Shown here piece by piece: positions 46,218-54,564 of a stretch of 64,000 bases of DNA (position 1 is its first letter; each line of letters begins with the position of its first letter). This DNA is from Bacillus sp. REN3. GTDB lineage: Bacteria; Bacillota; Bacilli; Bacillales; Cytobacillaceae. Position numbers and translations under genes: made by a program. Below the pieces are notes generated by a model, which ran no database searches, was not told the DNA's origin, and saw only the letters and a list, made by a program, of their open reading frames with translations. The DNA is taken from contig NZ_JAERSD010000005.1 in assembly GCF_017912555.1 (NCBI RefSeq), forward strand, positions 124,001-188,000, in the 5' to 3' direction.

Positions 46218-46676
46218 ATGCTTGAACCTTTATTGTTTCTGTTTATCCTGTTGGGAATTGCCTTCGTGGCAAAGAACCAATCACTGATCATTGCCGTGCT
46301 CGTTTTGCTTGTGATGAAACTGGCGGGCTTTGAAGCGAAGACCTTTTCATTCATCCAGGGAAAGGGGATCAATTGGGGCGTGACAATCATAACGATCGCA
46401 GTCCTTGCCCCGATTGCCAGTGGGGATATCGGCTTCAAAGATTTGTCAGGGGCTTTTAAGTCGCCATATGCCTGGATTGCCTTAATATCAGGCATGGCAG
46501 TCGCATTGCTTGCGAAAGGCGGGGTGACATTGCTTGCTGAAGATCCGCATATCACGACGGCGCTTGTATTAGGGACCATCCTTGCCGTCTCTCTGTTCAA
46601 AGGGGTTGCTGTAGGCCCCCTGATTGGCGCGGGAATCGCTTTTGCAGCAATGAAAATATTCGAATTGTTCAAGTAG
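46218..46676 (+). CDS. ytwI: UPF0756/DUF441 membrane protein YtwI
   Basis: 152 aa, four to five membrane helices, function unknown. Typical blocks are FIQGKGINWGVTIITIAVLAPIASG near residue 47 and LVLGTILAVSLFKGVAVGPLIGAG near 115. GGAAG stands 5 nt before ATG 46218. A long minus-strand frame (46124-46756) overlaps it completely but has no start site and is a shadow. It lies between ytvI and citZ as in B. subtilis. Confidence 0.88.
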   Translation: MLEPLLFLFILLGIAFVAKNQSLIIAVLVLLVMKLAGFEAKTFSFIQGKGINWGVTIITIAVLAPIASGDIGFKDLSGAFKSPYAWIALISGMAVALLAKGGVTLLAEDPHITTALVLGTILAVSLFKGVAVGPLIGAGIAFAAMKIFELFK

Positions 46677-46720
46677 CCTTTTTTTAAAATAATATTTTCC
46701 CCTGTTTTAAGTTCTTTTCG

Positions 46721-46749
46721 TTCACAAAAGTCTGATAATTGTTTATAAT
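46721..46749 (+). promoter_or_regulatory. Strong sigma-A promoter for citZ
   Basis: TTCACA, 17-nt spacer, TATAAT. It gives a leader of about 295 nt, and the cre site falls near +77. Confidence 0.65.
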
Positions 46750-46825
46750 AGGACATGTAACTGTTCCCATCCTTTTACAGGATGGGCGGACAGGAGTCTG
46801 CGGTTGTTTTTTCCTTATAGTGAAA

Positions 46826-46839
46826 TGTAAGCATTTTCT
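46826..46839 (+). promoter_or_regulatory. Cre (CcpA) site in the citZ leader
   Basis: TGTAAGCATTTTCT matches the cre consensus TGWAARCGYTWNCW at 13 of 14 positions. I recall the B. subtilis citZ cre as having essentially this sequence and also lying well downstream of the promoter, so CcpA would block elongation on rich carbon sources. Confidence 0.75.
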
Positions 46840-46978
46840 TTTTGCCATTTGTCTGAGCAAGCGCTCGATGAACGGCAACTGGGCAGGAAGCATCCATTGA
46901 TGATTGGTCTGTCGCTGGGGAGCCATCCAGCTTTGTACAGCCTCCGGGCTAATAATCTGTCAGAATTTTTTTCTGATT

Positions 46979-46994
46979 GCTGTTGAACAACAGC
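46979..46994. promoter_or_regulatory. 16-bp palindrome before citZ
   Basis: GCTGTTGAACAACAGC, a perfect palindrome about 60 nt before the citZ start and just before a TATAAA. Regulator unknown; it could also form an RNA hairpin. Confidence 0.4.
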
Positions 46995-47052
46995 TCTATA
47001 AAAAGCAGACAAATGGGATAGGGGAAAATTAACTACAAAGGAGAGATTTTGT

Positions 47053-48171
47053 ATGACAGTAACACGGGGACTTGAAGGGGTAGTCGCTACAACCTCTTCC
47101 ATCAGCTCAATCATCGATGATACGCTGACTTATGTTGGCTATGATATCGATGACCTCGCTGAAAATGCAAGTTTTGAAGAAGTTATCTATCTTCTATGGC
47201 ATCGAAAACTTCCTAATAAAGCGGAATTGGAAGAGTTGAAGCAGCAGCTTGCACAAAACTCTGCACTGCCAAAAGAAGTTCTTGATCATTTCAAGATGTA
47301 CCCGATCGATAAAGTCCATCCTATGGCTGCACTTCGCTCGGCTGTATCTCTTTTAGGATTATATGATGATGAAGCAGACGTAATGGAACAATCAGCGAAC
47401 TATGAAAAAGCCATTCGCCTCCAGGCGAAAATGCCATCCATTGTAACCGCGTTCGCAAGGGTCAGGAAAGGCCTTGAACCTGTCGCGCCGAGGGAAGACC
47501 TCAGCTTCGCAGCTAATTTCCTTTATATGCTGACAGGCGAAGAGCCGGATGAAATCGCCGTAGAAGCGATGAATAAGGCGCTCGTCTTGCACGCTGATCA
47601 CGAGCTGAACGCATCCACATTCACCGCCCGAGTTTGTGTCGCGACTCTTTCGGATGTCTATTCCGGGGTGACTGCAGCGATTGGCGCGCTTAAAGGCCCA
47701 CTTCATGGCGGTGCGAATGAAGCGGTTATGAAGATGCTTACTGAAATCGGTTCACTTGAAAATGTCGAGCCGTTTGTCCGCAACAAGCTGGCGAACAAAG
47801 AAAAGATCATGGGCTTTGGACACCGCGTATATCGCCAGGGAGACCCTCGCGCCAAGCATTTGAGGGAGATGTCCAAGAAGCTGACCGAACTTACTGGGGA
47901 GCCTCACTGGTATGAAATGTCCACCAGGATCGAAGAAATCGTAACCGGCGAGAAAAAATTGCCGCCGAATGTCGACTTCTACTCTGCTTCTGTGTATCAC
48001 AGCCTTGGAATCGACCATGATTTATTCACGCCGATCTTCGCTGTGAGCCGTGTGTCAGGCTGGCTTGCCCATATCCTGGAGCAGTATGACAACAACCGCC
48101 TCATCCGTCCTCGTGCCGAGTATATTGGCCCTGGAAAACAGGAATATGTGGCAATTGAGGCAAGGGATTAG
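47053..48171 (+). CDS. citZ: Citrate synthase CitZ
   Basis: Condenses acetyl-CoA and oxaloacetate to citrate, entering the TCA cycle. 372 aa, dimeric Gram-positive type. Catalytic residues are visible in HADHELNASTFTARV (His near 187), the CoA loop GPLHGGANEA (His near 222) and FGHRVYRQGDPRA (His near 262); the catalytic Asp is in NVDFYSASVYHSLG near 313. AAAGGAGAG precedes ATG 47053. First gene of citZ-icd-mdh. Confidence 0.96.
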   Translation: MTVTRGLEGVVATTSSISSIIDDTLTYVGYDIDDLAENASFEEVIYLLWHRKLPNKAELEELKQQLAQNSALPKEVLDHFKMYPIDKVHPMAALRSAVSLLGLYDDEADVMEQSANYEKAIRLQAKMPSIVTAFARVRKGLEPVAPREDLSFAANFLYMLTGEEPDEIAVEAMNKALVLHADHELNASTFTARVCVATLSDVYSGVTAAIGALKGPLHGGANEAVMKMLTEIGSLENVEPFVRNKLANKEKIMGFGHRVYRQGDPRAKHLREMSKKLTELTGEPHWYEMSTRIEEIVTGEKKLPPNVDFYSASVYHSLGIDHDLFTPIFAVSRVSGWLAHILEQYDNNRLIRPRAEYIGPGKQEYVAIEARD

Positions 48172-48295
48172 ATAAAAAAAGAGAGCAGATTTTACTTTTC
48201 GGTAAAAAATTGCTGTAATAGAAGAGTGGAGAAAGTTCGGCCTGCTTCCCCTGCTGGTGAAATCCATGTAAGGAAGCGGCCGGATTTCCGGCTAT

Positions 48296-48329
48296 CAAAG
48301 GTTAGTGGCACATCGCCTGCTAACCTTTG
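48296..48329 (+). other. Intercistronic hairpin between citZ and icd
   Basis: CAAAGGTTAG/CTAACCTTTG perfect 10-bp stem without a T-run. It may stabilise or partition the polycistronic mRNA rather than end it. Confidence 0.5.
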
Positions 48330-48374
48330 ATTGTGTCGAATGTTAGGCGAATGATATTGGAGGGAGAGAAAAAA

Positions 48375-49643
48375 ATGCAAGGTGAAAAAATCACGGTTAA
48401 AAATGGAGTATTGAATGTACCAAACAATCCGGTCGTCCCGTTTATCGAAGGTGACGGAACAGGCCCTGATATTTGGGCAGCAGCTGTCCGCGTCCTGGAT
48501 GCTGCAGTGGAGAAAGCTTACAAGGGAGAGCGCAAGATTGTCTGGAAGGAAGTCCTTGCCGGCGAAAAAGCGTTCAACAAGACTGGCGAATGGCTTCCAA
48601 GTGAAACACTTGATTTGATCAATGAATACCTGATCGCGATCAAAGGGCCTCTGACCACACCGGTTGGCGGCGGTATCAGATCCCTGAACGTGGCACTGCG
48701 CCAGGAACTTGACCTGTTTGTCTGCCTGCGTCCAGTACGCTGGTTCGAAGGAGTGCCTTCTCCAGTAAAGCGTCCTCAGGATACTGACATGGTTATTTTC
48801 CGTGAAAATACAGAAGATATTTATGCGGGTATCGAGTATGCGAGCGGTTCTGAAGAAGTCAAGAAAGTCATTGATTTTCTTCAGAAAGAAATGGGTGTCA
48901 AAAAAATCCGCTTCCCAGAAACATCAGGTATCGGAATCAAGCCGGTTTCCAAGGAAGGAACAGAACGCCTTGTACGTTCAGCGATCAACTATGCGATCAA
49001 GGAAGGCCGCAAGTCTCTTACGCTAGTACATAAGGGCAATATCATGAAGTTTACGGAAGGCGCGTTCAAAAACTGGGGCTATGAACTAGCGGAAAGAGAA
49101 TTCAGCGACAAGGTCTTCACTTGGGCCCAGTATGACAGAATCAAGGAAGAGCAAGGTGCAGACGCAGCGAACAAAGCACAGTCCGATGCAGAAGCAGCAG
49201 GCAAGATCATTGTTAAAGATGCGATAGCGGACATCTTCCTTCAGCAGATCCTTACGCGTCCGAAGGAATTCGATGTCGTTGCGACAATGAACCTGAATGG
49301 CGACTACATTTCCGATGCTCTTGCTGCACAGGTAGGAGGAATTGGTATCGCTCCAGGTGCGAACATCAACTACGAAACTGGACATGCTATTTTCGAAGCG
49401 ACCCACGGAACTGCTCCAAAGTATGCAGGCCTTGACAAAGTAAATCCATCCTCTGTCATCCTTTCAGGTGTATTGATGCTCGAGCATCTTGGATGGACTG
49501 AAGCTGCGAACCTGATTGTGAAGTCAATGGAGAAAAGCATTGCTTCGAAAGTCGTGACATATGACTTTGCCCGTCTGATGGACGGCGCAACTGAAGTCAA
49601 GACTTCCGAATTCGGCGATGAACTGATCAAGAACATGGAGTAA
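48375..49643 (+). CDS. icd: NADP-dependent isocitrate dehydrogenase
   Basis: Oxidises isocitrate to 2-oxoglutarate with NADP. 422 aa. [12 protein letters not shown] near residue 22, the substrate loop [13 protein letters not shown] with the serine that is phosphorylated in enterobacterial enzymes near 104, the metal site region [15 protein letters not shown] and [19 protein letters not shown] (NADP) are intact. GGAGGGAGAG lies about 10 nt before ATG 48375, giving MQGEKITV; the frame is open 16 codons upstream without a site. Confidence 0.96.
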   Translation: MQGEKITVKNGVLNVPNNPVVPFIEGDGTGPDIWAAAVRVLDAAVEKAYKGERKIVWKEVLAGEKAFNKTGEWLPSETLDLINEYLIAIKGPLTTPVGGGIRSLNVALRQELDLFVCLRPVRWFEGVPSPVKRPQDTDMVIFRENTEDIYAGIEYASGSEEVKKVIDFLQKEMGVKKIRFPETSGIGIKPVSKEGTERLVRSAINYAIKEGRKSLTLVHKGNIMKFTEGAFKNWGYELAEREFSDKVFTWAQYDRIKEEQGADAANKAQSDAEAAGKIIVKDAIADIFLQQILTRPKEFDVVATMNLNGDYISDALAAQVGGIGIAPGANINYETGHAIFEATHGTAPKYAGLDKVNPSSVILSGVLMLEHLGWTEAANLIVKSMEKSIASKVVTYDFARLMDGATEVKTSEFGDELIKNME

Positions 49644-49654
49644 TTAGGTAGAGG

Positions 49655-49691
49655 GCTGTCCGCCAAGGGAATGTTTGGCGGATAGCTTTTT
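49655..49691 (+). terminator. Intra-operon terminator between icd and mdh
   Basis: GCTGTCCGCCAA/TTGGCGGATAGC stem (one wobble) with T-run. mdh has no obvious promoter of its own behind it, so partial read-through is likely and would set a lower mdh level. Confidence 0.75.
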
Positions 49692-49738
49692 CATAAAATT
49701 TCCGCATGTCAAACCATATGAATTGAGGAGGAAATACC

Positions 49739-50677
49739 ATGTCATTGAAGCGCAAGAAGATTTCTGTCATTGGTGGAGGATTCACAGGAGCAACAACTGC
49801 ATTTCTACTGGCACAGAAAGAGCTTGGGGATGTTGTGTTAGTTGATATCCCGCAAATGGAAAACCCGACAAAAGGGAAAGCTCTTGATATGCTTGAGGCT
49901 AGCCCTGTCCAGGGTTTTGATGCTAACATCATTGGCACATCCAACTACGAGGACACAAAAAACTCTGATATCGTTGTCGTTACTGCCGGGATTGCACGTA
50001 AGCCAGGCATGAGCCGTGATGACCTGGTTCAGACAAACCAAAAAATCATGAAGAGTGTCGCCAGGGAAATCGCAAAGCATTCTCCTGAAGCGTTCATCGT
50101 CGTCCTCACGAATCCGGTTGATGCGATGACTTATACAATCTTCAAAGAGTCTGGCTTCCCGAAAAACCGTGTAATTGGACAGTCAGGTGTATTGGATACA
50201 GCCCGCTTCCGTACTTTCATTGCCCAGGAATTGAACCTGTCCGTCAAAGATGTCACAGGTTTTGTCCTCGGCGGCCATGGTGATGACATGGTACCTCTTG
50301 TCCGCTATTCATATGCTGGCGGAATCCCGCTTGAAACATTGATTCCAAAAGAGCGTCTTGATGCGATTGTGGAACGCACCCGCAAAGGCGGAGGCGAAAT
50401 CGTCAACCTGCTTGGGAACGGAAGCGCTTATTATGCTCCGGCAGCTTCATTGGTTGAAATGTGTGAAGCCATCCTGAAGGATCAGCGCCGTGTCCTTCCG
50501 GCTATCGCTTATCTTGAAGGTGAATACGGCTACGAAGGAATTTACCTTGGTGTACCGACAATCCTTGGTGCCGGCGGCATTGAAAAAGTAATCGAGCTTG
50601 AGCTGACGGAAGATGAAAGAGCAGCACTGGACAAGTCTGCCGAATCTGTTCGCAATGTAATGTCAGTTCTGGCATAG
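49739..50677 (+). CDS. mdh: Malate dehydrogenase
   Basis: Interconverts malate and oxaloacetate with NAD. 312 aa, LDH-like type typical of Bacillus. Rossmann motif [16 protein letters not shown] near residue 10, the substrate arginine loop region [11 protein letters not shown] near 80, catalytic [10 protein letters not shown] and [14 protein letters not shown] (His near 180) are in place. GAGGAGGAAA precedes ATG 49739. Third gene of the citZ-icd-mdh cluster. Confidence 0.96.
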   Translation: MSLKRKKISVIGGGFTGATTAFLLAQKELGDVVLVDIPQMENPTKGKALDMLEASPVQGFDANIIGTSNYEDTKNSDIVVVTAGIARKPGMSRDDLVQTNQKIMKSVAREIAKHSPEAFIVVLTNPVDAMTYTIFKESGFPKNRVIGQSGVLDTARFRTFIAQELNLSVKDVTGFVLGGHGDDMVPLVRYSYAGGIPLETLIPKERLDAIVERTRKGGGEIVNLLGNGSAYYAPAASLVEMCEAILKDQRRVLPAIAYLEGEYGYEGIYLGVPTILGAGGIEKVIELELTEDERAALDKSAESVRNVMSVLA

Positions 50678-50891
50678 ATTGCTTAAGAAGGTACGTTCAA
50701 TCTGACTCTTTTCTATAGGCTGAAACGGGCATGTACCGGACTCCATCTGGAACAGAAGGGACGAGCGAGCGGATCCTGCAGGCTAAGAAGGCCTGAGCGT
50801 ATTGCCCGCTCGACATGGGAGAGCAGGCGCCTGAGGTTGAAGACAGCCGCTGATTCAAGAGCAAAGATCATGACTAAAACAGCCTTCAATT
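50678..50891. other. Long 3' region of mdh
   Basis: No supported gene. Self-complementary patches (GAGCG...CGCTC around 50763-50817) may fold; the true terminator comes after this stretch. Confidence 0.45.
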
Positions 50892-50922
50892 AAAAAATCG
50901 GGGAATATTCCCCGATTTTTTT
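50892..50922 (+). terminator. Rho-independent terminator of citZ-icd-mdh
   Basis: Near-perfect palindrome AAAAAATCGGGGAAT/ATTCCCCGATTTTTTT, 215 nt after the mdh stop. Confidence 0.88.
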
Positions 50923-51001
50923 GCAAATTGATATAGAATATCCGAGGATGGGGTATGAAGTTTAATCGATGTTGAACATCTATTGCAAAGGGGTAAATGC
51001 T

Positions 51002-51478
51002 ATGCTGCTTGGAAAAAAACGCAAACTTGGCAGGAATCTGGAAGAAATGACGGCAGGGGAAAAATTGACGCTAACCGAGAAAATCGAGGACAAGGACCTT
51101 CTTCTTTATTTAGGGTTGACAAATGATGCCAATCCTTTGTACATCCAGCATGACTATGCATCACAAACACCATATGGAAAGCCTATTGTCCCGGTGATCA
51201 TGCTGTCAGGAATCATTACTTCTGCTGTATCCAAATATCTCCCGGGACCAGGAAGCCATATTCTGAAGCAGGACATCGAGTTTTTGAAGCCTGTGTACCA
51301 TTATGACACGGTCCAGTTCCTGTTTGAAGTGACGGATATCCACAGGGAGGAACATACGGTGGAAATCACAGTCTCAGGAAAAAAAGAGGGAGATGAAACG
51401 GTCATCAGCGGCAAATTACTGGTTTGTCCACCCTATCCTGTCCAGAAAATGGATGGGACAGCATTAGAAAACTTTTGA
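51002..51478 (+). CDS. MaoC-like hotdog dehydratase
   Basis: 158 aa, single hotdog domain. (R)-specific enoyl-CoA hydratases use an Asp/His dyad in a D-x(4)-H type motif; here the matching segment reads LGLTNDANPLYIQHDYASQTPYG (residues about 37-59), so the Asp...His spacing is close to canonical (NDANPLYIQHD). GKPIVPVIMLSGIITS follows as in the family. Substrate unknown; the neighbours mdh and phoP give no clue. AAAGGGGT stands about 9 nt before ATG 51002. Monocistronic, with its own terminator. Confidence 0.85.
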   Translation: MLLGKKRKLGRNLEEMTAGEKLTLTEKIEDKDLLLYLGLTNDANPLYIQHDYASQTPYGKPIVPVIMLSGIITSAVSKYLPGPGSHILKQDIEFLKPVYHYDTVQFLFEVTDIHREEHTVEITVSGKKEGDETVISGKLLVCPPYPVQKMDGTALENF

Positions 51479-51486
51479 AGTTAACA

Positions 51487-51524
51487 GGAGATGCGCTGGT
51501 TACCATTGTGCATCTCATTTTTTT
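51487..51524 (+). terminator. Terminator of the MaoC-like gene
   Basis: GAGATGC/GCATCTC stem with a 15-nt loop, followed by ATTTTTTT. Confidence 0.75.
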
Positions 51525-51535
51525 GCGTTTTAGAT

Positions 51536-51565
51536 TTGATTTTAGCGGCCGGATTGATAGTATAA
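51536..51565 (+). promoter_or_regulatory. Sigma-A promoter for phoPR
   Basis: TTGATT, 18-nt spacer, TATAAT, about 50 nt before the phoP start. Only one TTAACA hexamer (51481) is nearby, so no Pho box is called here. Confidence 0.55.
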
Positions 51566-51616
51566 TGGATATAGCTATTGGATGAAACAGGGGTAATAAC
51601 TTTTTTGGAGGCTTGT

Positions 51617-52333
51617 ATGGACAAGAAGGTCTTGGTTGTTGATGATGAGCAGTCAATCCTGACATTGCTGCAGTATAACCTGGAGCAAGCAGGCTACAAA
51701 GTAGTCACGGCTATGGATGGGGAAGAAGGGATCAAGGCAGCGGCAGAGGAAAAACCGGATTTGATGATCTTGGATTTAATGCTTCCGAAGCTGGATGGGA
51801 TTGAAGTGTGCAAACAGCTTCGCCAGCAGAAAATCATGGTCCCGATCTTAATGCTGACAGCGAAGGATGATGAGTTTGACAAGGTCCTGGGCCTGGAACT
51901 AGGGGCAGACGATTACATGACGAAGCCTTTCAGTCCGCGCGAAGTGCTTGCCCGGGTGAAAGCGATCCTGAGAAGGGCACAGGCACAGCCTGAGACGGCC
52001 GAAGATGCACTGGAAGATGAGAGCCAAATAAAGATTGGGGACTTGAAAATCCTTCCTGATTTTTATGAAGCATATTTCATGGGTGAACTGCTTGAATTGA
52101 CGCCAAAGGAATTCGAACTGCTCCTGTACCTGGCGAAGAATAAAGGCAGGGTATTGACTCGTGACCAGCTATTGAGAGCGGTCTGGAATTATGATTTTGC
52201 AGGTGATACAAGGATTGTCGATGTACATATCAGCCACTTGCGTGAAAAAGTGGAACAGAACACGAAAAAACCATCTTATATCAAAACAATCCGCGGATTG
52301 GGCTACAAGCTGGAGGAACCGAAAGGAGAATGA
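51617..52333 (+). CDS. phoP: Phosphate response regulator PhoP
   Basis: 238 aa OmpR-type regulator that activates phosphate-starvation genes and represses teichoic acid synthesis. Receiver domain: acidic pocket DDE (9-11), phospho-acceptor Asp53 in LMILDLMLP, Thr in MLTAKDD, Lys in TKPFSPRE. The C-terminal winged helix has LTPKEFELLLYLAKN and VDVHISHLREKVE. TTGGAGGC stands about 6 nt before ATG 51617. Coupled to phoR by an ATGA overlap. A probable target promoter lies just downstream (54335-54388). Confidence 0.95.
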   Translation: MDKKVLVVDDEQSILTLLQYNLEQAGYKVVTAMDGEEGIKAAAEEKPDLMILDLMLPKLDGIEVCKQLRQQKIMVPILMLTAKDDEFDKVLGLELGADDYMTKPFSPREVLARVKAILRRAQAQPETAEDALEDESQIKIGDLKILPDFYEAYFMGELLELTPKEFELLLYLAKNKGRVLTRDQLLRAVWNYDFAGDTRIVDVHISHLREKVEQNTKKPSYIKTIRGLGYKLEEPKGE

Positions 52334-54096
52334 CAAAGTATCGCACCCGCCTCCTTTTTGCGCTGATCACCCTGATTATCATTGTTTTGCTTGGCCTTGG
52401 ATTGCTTCTTGGACAATTATTCAAGAATTATTACATCAATACTTTCAATGAACGCCTGAAAATCGAAATGAGCATGCTGACTGCCCATATTGAGCAAAAT
52501 GGTGGCTTGGAGTCACTGGATAAGACTGAAATTTCCCGGATGGGCGATTTACTGGACGCACGGATCACACTGGTCGACTTGGAAGGGGATATCCGTTATG
52601 ACACAGGCGGAATATCCAGCACAAACATCAGCAGGCATAAGGAAATTATCGGCGATATCATTGATGATCGGCCTGACAAACAAGATGAACTTGAAATTGG
52701 CGGAGGCTATGACCTTCACTACTATTGGATGCCGCTCGTCCATCAAGAAGAAATAGAAGGCTACATCTTTTTGACGACCAAGGTCGATGAGTTGAAGAAA
52801 GCGTACACCCAGATCTGGTGGATTTTGACGGTCAGCCTTGGGCTTGCTCTAGTTGTCATCATTCTCCTTGGGACAAGGATCACTAACCGATATACAAAAC
52901 CAATCGAGTCAGCCACCAATGTCGCAATTGAACTGGCGAAAGGGAATTACAGGGCCAGGACATATGAGGACCATATCGATGAAACCGGTATGCTCAGTGC
53001 ATCCATTAACGTCCTTGCCAGGAATTTGCAGGATCTGATGAAGCTTAAGGAATCCCAGCAAGACCGGCTGACTACATTGATCGAGAATATGGGCAGCGGC
53101 CTGATCCTGATTGACAGCAGGGGTTATATCAATTTGGTCAACCGCCCGTATAAGGAAATATTCGGAGTGGACACGTCGGAGTATTTGGATAAGCTGTATT
53201 ACGAAGTCATCGAGCATAATGAGATCACTGAAATGATTGAAGAAATATTCATGACTGAACAAAAGGTCAGGAGGCAGATTGTCCTCCCCCTCGATATTGA
53301 AAGGCGACATTTCGAGGTGTATGGTGTACCAATCATCGGGACTAACAATGTCTGGAAAGGGATTTTGCTAGTGTTCCATGATATTTCCGAATTGAAAAAG
53401 CTCGAACAAATGCGCAAGGACTTTGTTGCGAATGTTTCGCATGAACTGAAAACGCCGATCACTTCCATCAAGGGATTTTCCGAGACACTTCTTGATGGGG
53501 CGTTGAATGACAAAGACACACTTCGAGCCTTCCTCGAAATCATCCTGAAGGAAAGCGATCGCCTTCAGGTCCTTATCCAGGATTTGCTTGATCTTTCGAA
53601 AATAGAACAGCATGGATTCAAGCTGACACTGGGACTGGTGGATTTGAGGAGAGAAATCACTGATGTGCTGGAAATCCTTAAGAAAAGAGCTTCAGAAAAA
53701 GCGATCAACCTTGTTTATGAAGATCCCGGCGAGGATATTGTGATCGAAGGAGATGCTGATCGCATCAAACAAGTGTTCATCAATCTTGTCAGCAATGCGA
53801 TTACCTATTCCCCCAATGGAAGCACAGTCACGATAACGGTTGAGGAGTTGAAGGATGCGGTTTCGATTATCGTCAAGGATTCCGGGATTGGTATTGAAAA
53901 GAAAGAGATTCCAAGAATTTTTGAGCGGTTTTACCGGATTGATAAAGCAAGAAGCCGGAACTCAGGAGGCACTGGGTTAGGTCTTGCGATCGTCAAGCAT
54001 ATTATTGAGGCGCATAAAGGGAGTATCGAAGTGGAAAGCGAGACAGGGAAAGGCACTGCCTTCAAGATCAAGCTATTTAAGATTTTTCCTCAATAA
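52330..54096 (+). CDS. phoR: Phosphate sensor histidine kinase PhoR
   Basis: 588 aa membrane kinase. Membrane helix 1 (about 10-30), an extracytoplasmic PAS-like domain (about 32-160), helix 2 (about 162-185), HAMP (about 187-240), a cytoplasmic PAS domain (about 250-355), HisKA with His371 in NVSHELKTPITSIKGF, and HATPase_c with the N-box NLVSNAITYSPNGS, G1 DSGIGIEKKEI and G2 GGTGLGLAIVKH. This is the full B. subtilis PhoR layout. B. subtilis PhoR senses wall teichoic acid intermediates rather than phosphate itself; the same is likely here. Confidence 0.95.
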   Translation: MTKYRTRLLFALITLIIIVLLGLGLLLGQLFKNYYINTFNERLKIEMSMLTAHIEQNGGLESLDKTEISRMGDLLDARITLVDLEGDIRYDTGGISSTNISRHKEIIGDIIDDRPDKQDELEIGGGYDLHYYWMPLVHQEEIEGYIFLTTKVDELKKAYTQIWWILTVSLGLALVVIILLGTRITNRYTKPIESATNVAIELAKGNYRARTYEDHIDETGMLSASINVLARNLQDLMKLKESQQDRLTTLIENMGSGLILIDSRGYINLVNRPYKEIFGVDTSEYLDKLYYEVIEHNEITEMIEEIFMTEQKVRRQIVLPLDIERRHFEVYGVPIIGTNNVWKGILLVFHDISELKKLEQMRKDFVANVSHELKTPITSIKGFSETLLDGALNDKDTLRAFLEIILKESDRLQVLIQDLLDLSKIEQHGFKLTLGLVDLRREITDVLEILKKRASEKAINLVYEDPGEDIVIEGDADRIKQVFINLVSNAITYSPNGSTVTITVEELKDAVSIIVKDSGIGIEKKEIPRIFERFYRIDKARSRNSGGTGLGLAIVKHIIEAHKGSIEVESETGKGTAFKIKLFKIFPQ

Positions 54097-54101
54097 ACTG
54101 G

Positions 54102-54130
54102 AACCGGCCGAATTTTCGGCCGGTGTTTTT
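54102..54130 (+). terminator. Rho-independent terminator of phoPR
   Basis: Perfect 10-bp stem ACCGGCCGAA/TTCGGCCGGT with a 2-base gap, followed by GTTTTT. Only gene-free DNA follows to 54330. Confidence 0.85.
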
Positions 54131-54334
54131 GCTTAATCGCATATTATCATGCTATAGAACCGGATGCTTTTCTTTTCTTGACTCGCTTTTTACAATACCT
54201 TACAGGAAGCGGCATCAATGGATAAACTGCTCTCATAAGGGTATCCTGTTGTGGCCGGCAGATCACATGATGATAGGAGTGTGGAATCTGCACTAATTGG
54301 GTAAACCGGGAGAATTAAGGAAAAATATCTTAAA

Positions 54335-54388
54335 TTTACAATACCTTAACAGCCGATTTATTTTGTCTTAACACTCTGTTGCTACAAT
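54335..54388 (+). promoter_or_regulatory. Pho box with four 11-bp-spaced repeats and -10 element
   Basis: TTTACA (54335), TTAACA (54346), TTTATT (54357) and TTAACA (54368) occur at exact 11-bp steps, three of four matching the PhoP consensus TT(A/C/T)A(C/T)A. A -10 TACAAT lies at 54383-54388, so the repeats cover about -60 to -22, the arrangement of PhoP-activated promoters such as B. subtilis pstS. No normal gene follows: a terminator is reached about 35 nt after the predicted start. Confidence 0.75.
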
Positions 54389-54426
54389 CATTAGTGAAAA
54401 CCCCTTCATCCAAGGAGCAATGAAAG

Positions 54427-54457
54427 AGACGCAAGCATACCCCGCTTGCGTCTTTTT
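54427..54457 (+). terminator. Terminator or attenuator behind the Pho-box promoter
   Basis: Perfect 10-bp stem AGACGCAAGC/GCTTGCGTCT with a 7-nt loop and T-run. It begins 7 nt after an ATG (54420) preceded by AAGGAG. Confidence 0.85.
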
Positions 54458-54564
54458 CCGCTTTGGAGATTATTTTGTAAACAAAATGAAATATTTTGAA
54501 ACTTTTCCTCCCATTTTAACGTAAAATTATCCATATACAGAAGGATAGAAAGAGGGGAAGGAAT

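Noticed and set aside
46124-46756. 210-codon open frame on the minus strand
   Set aside because: It lies opposite ytwI, has no ribosome binding site, and its translation has no membrane or domain pattern; a shadow frame.
46744-46820. Riboswitch or T-box in the citZ leader
   Set aside because: A CCCATCC/GGATGGG hairpin exists, but the T-run is 20 nt away and no known aptamer motif is present.
54420-54524. 34-codon frame behind the Pho-box promoter
   Set aside because: It has AAGGAG but only 2 nt from the ATG, and a strong terminator lies in its first codons; kept only as part of the finding.
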